Assembly: GCF_000721705.1 (NCBI RefSeq)
Contig: NZ_JOJL01000036.1
Location: forward strand, 62,001 to 126,000
Reading direction: 5' to 3'
Length of the DNA: 64,000 nucleotides
Origin: Actinoplanes subtropicus
Lineage (GTDB): Bacteria > Actinomycetota > Actinomycetes > Mycobacteriales > Micromonosporaceae
This document shows positions 33,191 through 40,274 of this stretch, one piece after another; within the stretch, counting starts at the first letter, position 1, and the number at the start of each line of letters is the position of its first letter. The position numbers and the translations under genes are program-made. A model generated the notes under the pieces. The model made no database searches, was not told the origin of the DNA, and was given only the letters and a program-made list of their open reading frames with translations.

Positions 33191-33772
33191 ATGTCCGCTT
33201 CTGCCGATGCCGCCCGCGCCGCCGAGATCCTCGCCCAGCTCTCCGCGCCGCCGCGGTTGGCGGCCTTCGCCGAGCTGGTGCGCCGCGGCAAGGAGGGCGC
33301 CACCCTGGCCGAGCTTGCGTACACCCTGGACGTGCCGGTGCAGCAGGCGGGGGAGGCGTGCGCCCGGCTGACCGGGGCCGGCCTGGCCACCGGCACCGGC
33401 AACGGGATCTACCGGGCCGACCTGGACGCGGTCCGCCAGGCGGTGGTCGCCGTCGACCGGTTGCAGCCGATCGCCCCGCTGCTGGCCGAGTATCCGAACC
33501 TCCGCGGCTTCTTCGCGCACGGCCGGCTGACCGCGCTGCCGCCCACGATGTCCGACCGCTACCAGCAGATCGGCGAGCTGTTCGCCCGTTTCCTCGCCCT
33601 CGACGGCCTGTACGACGAGGACGAGATCAACCGGCGGCTGTCCGCGGTCACCGATGACGTGGCGAGCGTGCGCCGCATGCTGGTCGATACCGGCTGGCTG
33701 GAACGCGACAACGCGGGAACCACGTACGGCTCGGCCCGCCCGCTCCCGGCGGCGGCTACCCCGGCCGGGTAG
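33191..33772 (+). CDS. DUF2087-domain putative transcriptional regulator
   Basis: 193 residues. The first half is a winged-helix-like domain (AEILAQLSAPPRLAAFAELVRRGKEG, VPVQQAGEACARLTGAGLATG). The second half is DUF2087 (ERYQQIGE-like YQQIGELFARFL, YDEDEINRRLSAVTDDVASVRRMLVDTGWLERD). This combination occurs in small regulators of unknown target. It is followed immediately by a 16-bp repeat array. Confidence 0.83.
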   Translation: MSASADAARAAEILAQLSAPPRLAAFAELVRRGKEGATLAELAYTLDVPVQQAGEACARLTGAGLATGTGNGIYRADLDAVRQAVVAVDRLQPIAPLLAEYPNLRGFFAHGRLTALPPTMSDRYQQIGELFARFLALDGLYDEDEINRRLSAVTDDVASVRRMLVDTGWLERDNAGTTYGSARPLPAAATPAG

Positions 33773-33787
33773 GGCACGGCCGGGGTA

Positions 33788-33862
33788 GCGGCCGCCCGTC
33801 TGAGCGGCCGCCCGTCTGAGCGGCCGCCCGTCTGAGCGGCCGCCCGTCTGAGCGGCCGCCCT
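33788..33862. repeat. 16-bp tandem repeat, about 4.7 copies, intergenic
   Basis: Unit GCGGCCGCCCGTCTGA repeats perfectly at 33788, 33804, 33820 and 33836, then partially. It starts 16 bp after the DUF2087 stop. The 327-bp region up to 34099 contains otherwise only an inverted repeat at 33948-33967 and no gene. Confidence 0.92.
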
Positions 33863-33947
33863 TCGTCCATCGTGCGCGGATCGGGCTGCCGGCCGGAGTG
33901 GAACCACGTGTGCGGCAGCCACCCGGCCGCGGCCCGGCATGGGACAT

Positions 33948-33967
33948 CGACACATGTGAAGGTGTCG
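33948..33967. promoter_or_regulatory. Nested dyad upstream of the MFS gene
   Basis: CGACAC and GTGTCG (6-bp arms, 8-bp spacer) enclose the palindrome CACATGTG. It lies about 135 bp before the MFS start and could be an operator. Assignment to a regulator is not possible. Confidence 0.3.
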
Positions 33968-34099
33968 CTGCGATCGGTGGCGTAGCTCGCCTACACACCG
34001 GCCGCCCGCAATGTGGGCCGCCGATCCATGGGTCCGGATGTGTCGTGCGTCATACGGTCGCCTCTCCTGGCCCCGGCGGCCGGCGCCGAGAGGAGCCCG

Positions 34100-35419
34100 A
34101 TGTCCACATCAGAGGAGAAGGCCGTCCGCTCCCGCGGGACCGCCATCGTGAGGGTCGTGTTCACCTCGCTCGTCGGCACCGCCGTCGAGTGGTACGACTT
34201 CTTCCTGTACGGCTCGGCCGCGGCGCTGGTCTTCGGGTCGCAGTTCTTCCCGAAGTCCGATCCGGTCACCGGCACGCTGCTGGCGTTCGGCACGTACGCG
34301 CTCGGGTTCGTCGCCCGGCCGCTCGGCGGCGTCGTGTTCGGTCACTTCGGCGATCGGGCCGGCCGGCAGAGGATGCTGGTCGTCTCGCTGCTCATGATGG
34401 GCCTGGCGACGATCGCGATCGGTTTGCTGCCCACGTACGCGTCGATCGGCCTCGCCGCCCCGCTGCTGCTGCTCGGCTGCCGGCTGGTGCAGGGCTTCGC
34501 GGTCGGCGGCGAGTGGGGCGGCGCCGTGCTGATGGCCGCCGAGCACGGCGACGACGCCCGGCGCGGCTTCTGGTCGTCCTGGCCGCAGGCCGGCGTGGCG
34601 CTGGGCAACCTGCTCGCCACCGCGGTGCTGTGGGTCCTCGCGCTCGTCCAGCCGGACGCGGCGTTCGACGCGTGGGGCTGGCGGATCCCGTTCCTGCTCA
34701 GCGCCGTTCTGGTGTTGACCGGGCTGTGGGTGCGGCTCTCGGTCGAGGAATCGCCCCTGTTCCGGCGGGCGCGCGCCTCGCTGGCCGGCCGTGAGCACCG
34801 GCCGCTGCTCGAGGTGGTGCGCAGGCATCCGCGGGAGGTCGTGCTCGCGATCGGCATGCGGCTGGCCGAGAACAATCGCGTACTACCTGTTCCCGGTCAT
34901 CTCGATCACCTTCCTGACCACGTACGCGGGAAAGCCGGCCGACAAGGGCACGATCCTGACCGCGCTCGTGACCGGTTCGGCCGTGCAGTTCGCGCTGATC
35001 CCACTGATCGGGTCGCTCTCCGATCGGATCGGCCGACGCCCGCTCTACCTGGCCGGCGCGATCGGCGTGGCGCTGTGGATCTACCCGTTCCTCAGGCTGG
35101 TCGGCACCCGCTCGGCCGCCCGATCACCCTGGCCGTGGTGGTCGGGCTGGTCCTGCACGCCCTGATGTACGCGCCGCAGGCGGCCTTCTTCGCCGAACTG
35201 TTCGGCACGACGGTCCGCTACACCGGCGCCTCGGTCGGCTACCAGCTGGCCTCGATCCTGGCCGGCGCCCCTGCCCCGATCATCGCCCTCGAGCTGCTCG
35301 GCGACACGGCGAACCCGAACCTGCTCGCGGTCACGGCCTACCTGGCGATCGCCTCCGCGCTCACCGTGATCGCCGTCCTGGCGGCCAGGGAAACCGCTCG
35401 CTCGTCCCTCGACAAGTGA
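34100..35419 (+). CDS. MFS metabolite:H+ symporter (MHS/ShiA-like) with two compensating frameshifts
   Basis: 439 codons read continuously from ATG 34100 (AGGAG upstream). The first half is a good MHS-family symporter: TAVEWYDFFLYGSAAAL, the loop GHFGDRAGRQRMLV, RLVQGFAVGGEWGGA. At about 34874 an extra A shifts the family match into another frame (IAYYLFPVISITFLT ... SLSDRIGRRPLYLAG), and near 35120 a missing C in a C-run shifts it back (PITLAVVVGLVLHAL). Between them about 80 residues of transmembrane helices 7-9 are replaced by Arg/Asp-rich nonsense. Either a sequence error pair or an inactivated transporter. Likely substrate: small organic acid or betaine-like compound. Confidence 0.75.
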   Translation: MSTSEEKAVRSRGTAIVRVVFTSLVGTAVEWYDFFLYGSAAALVFGSQFFPKSDPVTGTLLAFGTYALGFVARPLGGVVFGHFGDRAGRQRMLVVSLLMMGLATIAIGLLPTYASIGLAAPLLLLGCRLVQGFAVGGEWGGAVLMAAEHGDDARRGFWSSWPQAGVALGNLLATAVLWVLALVQPDAAFDAWGWRIPFLLSAVLVLTGLWVRLSVEESPLFRRARASLAGREHRPLLEVVRRHPREVVLAIGMRLAENNRVLPVPGHLDHLPDHVRGKAGRQGHDPDRARDRFGRAVRADPTDRVALRSDRPTPALPGRRDRRGAVDLPVPQAGRHPLGRPITLAVVVGLVLHALMYAPQAAFFAELFGTTVRYTGASVGYQLASILAGAPAPIIALELLGDTANPNLLAVTAYLAIASALTVIAVLAARETARSSLDK

Positions 35420-35428
35420 GCCGGGCGG

Positions 35429-36223
35429 TCAGCGGTTGGTCACGCTGAAGTGCATGTAGTCCTTCAGGTTGCGCCACTGGCCGCCCCAGAAGTAGCCGTT
35501 CCCGGTGAAGGCGCGGCCCGCCCCCTCCGGGTGGATCATCCCGATCAGGTAGCGGCTCCGGTCCAGGTAGTACCGGCCCGCCGCCGGCGAGACCGAGCCG
35601 CCGCGGATCATCGGGTTCTGCAGGGGGTTGATGTCGATCGCGGTGCCGTAGGCGTGCTCCGACCAGACGTCCGTGCCGCCGACCGGGCGGCAGTTGTAGC
35701 CCGCCGTGACGATGCCCATGTCGGTCTCGCCGGGCATGTTGACCGACATCGGGGCCATCGCCATGATGCGGTAGCGCCAGCGGAACAGGGTCAGGAAGAT
35801 GTTCTGCACGCGTACCGCCACGTCGCGGTGCACGATGATGCTGCCGTCGTGGTAGGCGCCCTGCAGGTCGATGTAGGAGACCCAGACGCGGCGCAGCGCG
35901 GACGGCGGGACGGGGCAGTGCAGGGCCGGGTTCCAGCTCACCATCGCGGGGGTGACCAGGTCGATCCGGGTGTGCCAGGGCGGCAGCGGGGAGACCGGCG
36001 GGGTCAGCCGCAGCGTCTCGTCGACGTGCACCGGGTAGGGCGCGACGATCTGGTTCCAGCGGCCGATGTCCTCGGCGCTCAGGCCGAAGTCGCGGGCGAT
36101 GCTGCCCATGGTCTCGCCGGGAGCGACGACGTGCCAGACGGAGGAAGCGGCGGCCGCGGGTCGCCCCGGCAGGACGGTTGCCGGGACGACCAGGGCCAAC
36201 AGGACGGCGAGCAGTTTGCGCAC
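35429..36223 (-). CDS. Secreted LysM / M15-type (VanY-like) peptidase
   Basis: 264 residues. GTG 36223 begins a signal peptide (RKLLAVLLALVVPATVLPG, AAAA); a TTG 14 codons earlier is less likely. Residues ~30-75 are a LysM domain (WHVVAPGETMGSIARDFGLS ... RWNQI). The C-terminal half is an M15-like fold with the zinc ligands in SEHAYGTAIDINP (His and Asp) and DYMHFS (His). It probably trims peptidoglycan cross-bridges or stem peptides, tethered by LysM. It converges with the MFS gene. Confidence 0.83.
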   Translation of the reverse strand: MRKLLAVLLALVVPATVLPGRPAAAASSVWHVVAPGETMGSIARDFGLSAEDIGRWNQIVAPYPVHVDETLRLTPPVSPLPPWHTRIDLVTPAMVSWNPALHCPVPPSALRRVWVSYIDLQGAYHDGSIIVHRDVAVRVQNIFLTLFRWRYRIMAMAPMSVNMPGETDMGIVTAGYNCRPVGGTDVWSEHAYGTAIDINPLQNPMIRGGSVSPAAGRYYLDRSRYLIGMIHPEGAGRAFTGNGYFWGGQWRNLKDYMHFSVTNR

Positions 36224-36277
36224 GGTTACCGACCGTACGAAATGCTTGGTCCCTGGGAGGGGCAAATGCGAATTCCG

Positions 36278-37300
36278 TTACATATCCAGCGCCACCGGCA
36301 CCGGTGTGAGCCTGACGCTGACCGCGGTGCCGGGGGCGAGTGACGGGACCAGGCCGCTGGCCACCTGGGCGATCACCAGGGTCTCCCCGACGGCCACCGT
36401 GACGCGGCTGGTCGGGCCGAGGAAACTGCAGGTCAGCACCCGTCCGTCGCCGGACGGGTCGGCCGACACGGAGACCGCCTCGGGGCGCACCAGCGCGGTC
36501 GCCGGGCCGGGGGCGGCCGCGGACACGAGTGGTAGCGTTGTCCCCAGAACCGAGATGCCGGAACTGTCCACGACCCCGGGCAAGCGGTTGCTCAGGCCCA
36601 CGAAGTCGGCCACGAAGGCGCTCGCCGGCTTCTGGTAGACGTCGGCGGGGGAGGCCAGCTGCTCCAGCTTGCCGGCCCGCATCACGCCGACCCGGTCGGC
36701 GACCGCGAGGGCCTCCTCCTGGTCGTGGGTGACGAACAGCGTCGTCGTGCCCACCTCGCTCTGGATCCGCTTGATCTCGTCGCGCAGCTGCACCCGCACC
36801 TTCGCGTCGAGGGCGGACAGCGGCTCGTCGAGCAGCAGCACGGCCGGCTCGATCGCGAGGGCGCGGGCAAGCGCTATCCGCTGTTGCTGGCCGCCGGACA
36901 TCTGATGCGGGTAGCGGGCGCCGAACTGGCCGAGGCCGACCAGCTCGAGCATGTCGGCGGCGCGGCCGGGAACGCGCCTACGGCCGCGCAGCCGGAGCCC
37001 GAACTCGACGTTCTGCAGGGCGGTCAGGTGCGGGAACAGGCTGTACGCCTGGAACACCATGCCCATGTCGCGCTTGTTGGCCGGCAGCGCGGTGACGTCC
37101 GAGCCGCCGACCAGCACCTGGCCGGCGTCGGCGTCCTCGAGGCCGGCGAGCACGCGCAGCGCGGTCGTCTTGCCGCAGCCGGACGGGCCGAGCAGGCAGA
37201 CCAGCTCGCCGGCCGCGATGGACAGGTCGAGATTGTCGAGGGCGTGCACCGTGCCGAACGTGCGGCGCAGCCCCTTCAGGTGGACGGCCACGCCGGTCAT
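36278..37300 (-). CDS. ABC importer ATP-binding protein (PotA/FbpC/thiamine-type)
   Basis: 340 residues. Walker A GPSGCGKTT, Q-loop MVFQAYSLFPHLT, signature QMSGGQQQRIALARAL, Walker B LLLDEPLSALD, H-loop VTHDQEEA. A C-terminal TOBE domain (LGTTLPLVSAAAPGPATALVRPEAVSV in parts) follows. This is the importer ATPase class used for polyamines, iron and thiamine. ATG 37300 overlaps the stop of the permease upstream. Last gene of the four-gene importer operon. Confidence 0.92.
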   Translation of the reverse strand: MTGVAVHLKGLRRTFGTVHALDNLDLSIAAGELVCLLGPSGCGKTTALRVLAGLEDADAGQVLVGGSDVTALPANKRDMGMVFQAYSLFPHLTALQNVEFGLRLRGRRRVPGRAADMLELVGLGQFGARYPHQMSGGQQQRIALARALAIEPAVLLLDEPLSALDAKVRVQLRDEIKRIQSEVGTTTLFVTHDQEEALAVADRVGVMRAGKLEQLASPADVYQKPASAFVADFVGLSNRLPGVVDSSGISVLGTTLPLVSAAAPGPATALVRPEAVSVSADPSGDGRVLTCSFLGPTSRVTVAVGETLVIAQVASGLVPSLAPGTAVSVRLTPVPVALDM

Positions 37301-38097
37301 GCGGGCTCCTTTGTGGACTTTCGGCGGTCGCCGAGCAGGGACAGGAGCAGGAGCAGGACGAACGCCAGCAGCAGCGCGGTCAGCGAGACGGCGACCGACA
37401 TGGTGGCGCTGCTCTTGCCGAGCAACTCGATCGAGACCTGCAGGTTGGTGCGGTTGAGCAGGGACGCGATGGTGAACTCGCCGAGCACCAGCGCGACCGA
37501 CAGGAACGCCGCCGAGAGCACCGCCGTGCGGATGTTCGGCAGCACCACGCGGACGATCACCGTGGTCCAGCCGGCGCCGAGGCTGCGCGCCGCCTCCGCG
37601 AGCGTCTTGACGTCGATGGCGGCCAGCCCCGCGTCGATCGATCGGTAGGCATACGGCAGAACCAGGATGGTGTACGCGAACACCAGGGTCAGCGACGAGC
37701 CACCCAGGAAGTACACGACCCAGGCGTAGACCGGCGCGAGCCCCACCACCAGCACGATCGCCGGGATGGTCAGCGGCAGCAGGCAGAGGAACTCGATGAG
37801 CCGCCGCAGCCGGGGCAGACGCAGGCGTACCCAGATCGCGGTGGGAACGAGCAGGACGAGCATCAGCAGAGCCGTCAGCGCCGCCTGTTCGAGCGACGCG
37901 ACGATGCCGTCGGCCAGGTCCGGGTAGGCGTCGGACAGCTTCGACCAGTTCACCAGCAGCGGCCAGGTCTGCGGGTCGCGGGTGCTGAACTCGACCATCG
38001 CCACCAGCGGGAGCAGGAAGAAGACGCCGAGCACGAGGAGCACCGCCCAGCGCAGTACGCGTTGCTTGCGGGCCCGGCGCGCGTTCACCCCAGCCAT
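37297..38097 (-). CDS. ABC importer permease (PotC/FbpB-like)
   Basis: 266 residues, six transmembrane helices and the EAA-type cytoplasmic loop EAARSLGAGWTTVIVRVVLP that contacts the ATPase. Basic N-terminus NARRARKQRVLRW. Start ATG 38097 lies inside the end of the first permease gene (13-bp overlap), and the stop overlaps the ATPase start. Forms the inner-membrane channel with the other permease. Confidence 0.9.
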   Translation of the reverse strand: MAGVNARRARKQRVLRWAVLLVLGVFFLLPLVAMVEFSTRDPQTWPLLVNWSKLSDAYPDLADGIVASLEQAALTALLMLVLLVPTAIWVRLRLPRLRRLIEFLCLLPLTIPAIVLVVGLAPVYAWVVYFLGGSSLTLVFAYTILVLPYAYRSIDAGLAAIDVKTLAEAARSLGAGWTTVIVRVVLPNIRTAVLSAAFLSVALVLGEFTIASLLNRTNLQVSIELLGKSSATMSVAVSLTALLLAFVLLLLLSLLGDRRKSTKEPA

Positions 38098-38990
38098 TTC
38101 GCGGTCCTCCTCTCCAGCAGCGCGTACAGGGCCATCACGATGGCCACCACGACCACCATGCCGAGCGCCATCGCCTTGCCGAGGTTCTGCTGGCCGAGCA
38201 CGACCTCGCTGGTCAGGGCGCTGCGGATCTGCAGCGGGATGATCGGGCTCCCCTGGCTGACCAGGGCGGCGGCCGTGGCGTACGCGGAAAAGGAATTGGC
38301 GAAGAGCAGGAGCGTGGAGCCGAGGAAGGCGGGGGCCAGCAACGGTCCGGCCACCCTGGTCCAGTACTGCCAGGTGGTGCCGCCGAGGCTCTCGGTCGCC
38401 TCGCGCCACTGCGGGCGGATGCCGTCCAGCGCCGGCAGGAAGACGATCACCATGAGCGGGATCTGGAAGTACGTGTAGACCAGGATCAGGCCGGGCAGCT
38501 CGAACAGCCACACCCCGTTGGCGTACAGGTCGAAGCTCAGATGGTCGTGCAGCCAGACGGTGACGAAACCGGACAGGCCGATGGTCGCCAGGAAGGCGAA
38601 GGCCAGGGTGACGCCGCCGAACTGGGCGAGCACGCCGGCCGCCGCGGTGACCACCCGGCGCAGCACGCCGCGCGGCTTCGCGGTGACCAGCACGTAGGCC
38701 AGCAATGCGCCGAGGATCGCGCCGACCAGCGCGCTGACCGCCGAGAGCAGGATGCTGCGGCCGAACGCGTCCATGATGTACCCGCTGGTCAGCGCCTTGA
38801 CGTTGGCGACGGTCACGCCGCCGCCGTCACCCGCGAACGCGCCGATCACCACGACCAGGGTCGGAATGATCAAGAAGATGGCGACGTACGCGAAGAAGGG
38901 CACCGTGCCGACCAGAGGTGCGGCACCCCGCAGACGGAACCGGCGAGCGGCTGCCGTCTGCGGGGCGGTGGTGGTGGCGACCTCAGCCAA
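38085..38990 (-). CDS. ABC importer permease (PotB-like)
   Basis: 301 residues with six helices and an EAA loop EATESLGGTTWQYWTRVAGP. The N-terminal ~25 residues are Thr/Ala-rich before the first helix. The only start consistent with the conserved N-terminus is TTG 38990, inside the end of the binding-protein gene (8-bp overlap), so expression depends on translational coupling. Permease partner for the neighbouring genes. Confidence 0.88.
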   Translation of the reverse strand: MAEVATTTAPQTAAARRFRLRGAAPLVGTVPFFAYVAIFLIIPTLVVVIGAFAGDGGGVTVANVKALTSGYIMDAFGRSILLSAVSALVGAILGALLAYVLVTAKPRGVLRRVVTAAAGVLAQFGGVTLAFAFLATIGLSGFVTVWLHDHLSFDLYANGVWLFELPGLILVYTYFQIPLMVIVFLPALDGIRPQWREATESLGGTTWQYWTRVAGPLLAPAFLGSTLLLFANSFSAYATAAALVSQGSPIIPLQIRSALTSEVVLGQQNLGKAMALGMVVVVAIVMALYALLERRTAKWLG

Positions 38991-40107
38991 CGGTCTTGGC
39001 CCAGTTCGCGGTCAGGTAGGTCTTGGCGGCGGTGTTCTGCTCCTGGGTCGGGATGACCGGGGTGCCGTCCACCTTGGGCAGCGCGGCGAACGCGGCGGCG
39101 TCGAGCGTGCCGGCCTTCTGCATGGCGTCCGCGCGGACCGGGCGGGCGCCGCCCTTCAGCCACAGGTTCTGGCCCTCGTCCGAGTAGAGGTACTCCTCCC
39201 ACAGACGCGCGGCGGCCGGGTGCGGGGCGCCCTTGTTGATCGCCTGCACGTAGTACGAGCCGAGCACGGCGTTCGAGGGCACGAAGACCTTCCAGGTCTT
39301 GAGCTTGGCCGACTCGGCGGCGTTCAGGTAGTCCCAGTCGAAGACGACCGGGGTCTGGCCGGACTCGATGGTGGTCGCGGTCGGGTCGACCGGCAGGAAG
39401 TTGCCGGCCTTCTTGAGCTGGCCGAAGAAGTCCACGCCCTTGGCGATGTCCTCGGCGGTGCCGCCGTTGGCGATCGAGACCATCTGCACGCCGCCGAACG
39501 CCGAACCGGCCTGGGTCGGGTCACCGTTCAGCGCGACCTTGCCCTTGTACGCCGGCTTGAGCAGGTCGGCCACCGAGGTCGGGGCCGGGACCTTGGCACT
39601 GTCGTAGCCGATCGACATGTAGCCGCCGTAGTCGTTCGTCCAGGCGCCGTTCGCGTCCTTGAGCGAGTCCGGGACGTCGGCCCAGGTGGCGACCTTGTAG
39701 GGGGCGAACATGGCGGTGTTCGCGGTCGCGACGGCGCCGCCGAGGTCGAACACGTCGGGCGCCTTGTCCTGGCCCTTGAGCTGGTTCGCGGCGTTGATCT
39801 CGTCCTGCGAGGCGCCGTCCGGCTGGGCCGAGTTCACCTTGATGCCGTACTTGTCGCCGAACGCCTTGATGATCGCGCCGTAGTTCGCCCAGTTCGGCGG
39901 CAGCGCGATGACGTTGAGCTGGCCCTCCTTCTTGGCCGCGGCGACCAGTGCGTCCATGCCGCCGAGATCGGCGGCGCTGGTGGCGGTGGCCGCGCCACTG
40001 CCGGACGAGGAGGAGTCCTTCTTCTGCGGCGGAGAGCAGGCCGCGACGGCGACGACCGCGCCGGCGGCAAGGGTCACGGCCAGGGTTCGGCCGAGGATGA
40101 TGCGCAT
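38983..40107 (-). CDS. ABC importer substrate-binding lipoprotein
   Basis: 374 residues. AAGGAGG precedes ATG 40107. The signal peptide ends with the lipobox VAVAAC (cysteine near residue 24), then a Ser-rich tether. The body is a periplasmic-binding fold of the PotD/AfuA/PhnS class (LNVIALPPNWANYGAIIKAF, VFDWDYLNAAESAKL, VLGSYYVQAINKGAPHPAAARLW). Substrate could be Fe3+, thiamine, polyamine or phosphonate; it cannot be decided here. First gene of the operon binding protein / permease / permease / ATPase. Confidence 0.9.
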   Translation of the reverse strand: MRIILGRTLAVTLAAGAVVAVAACSPPQKKDSSSSGSGAATATSAADLGGMDALVAAAKKEGQLNVIALPPNWANYGAIIKAFGDKYGIKVNSAQPDGASQDEINAANQLKGQDKAPDVFDLGGAVATANTAMFAPYKVATWADVPDSLKDANGAWTNDYGGYMSIGYDSAKVPAPTSVADLLKPAYKGKVALNGDPTQAGSAFGGVQMVSIANGGTAEDIAKGVDFFGQLKKAGNFLPVDPTATTIESGQTPVVFDWDYLNAAESAKLKTWKVFVPSNAVLGSYYVQAINKGAPHPAAARLWEEYLYSDEGQNLWLKGGARPVRADAMQKAGTLDAAAFAALPKVDGTPVIPTQEQNTAAKTYLTANWAKTVG

Positions 40108-40274
40108 TTTTCGTGTCCTCCTTCCGCGGGCACCGGTAAGGTGCGCGCTGAAGGTGATCATGAACAGTTCGGATGGCGGACAGGCATCCGGCAGGCGTCG
40201 AATCAGACACGGATTCGAACCGATCACCCGTCGCCGAACAGCCCAAACGTTCTTCGCGATCGTGGCGGCGTCAC

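Noticed and set aside
33900..33916. CACGTG-containing segment near 33.9 kb as a second parS
   Set aside because: Arms do not match the GTTTC/GAAAC consensus beyond the central hexamer.
40205..40235. Minus-strand GGTTCGAATCC resembling a tRNA T-loop
   Set aside because: The flanking T-stem does not pair properly and no acceptor, D or anticodon arms of tRNA shape can be formed around it.
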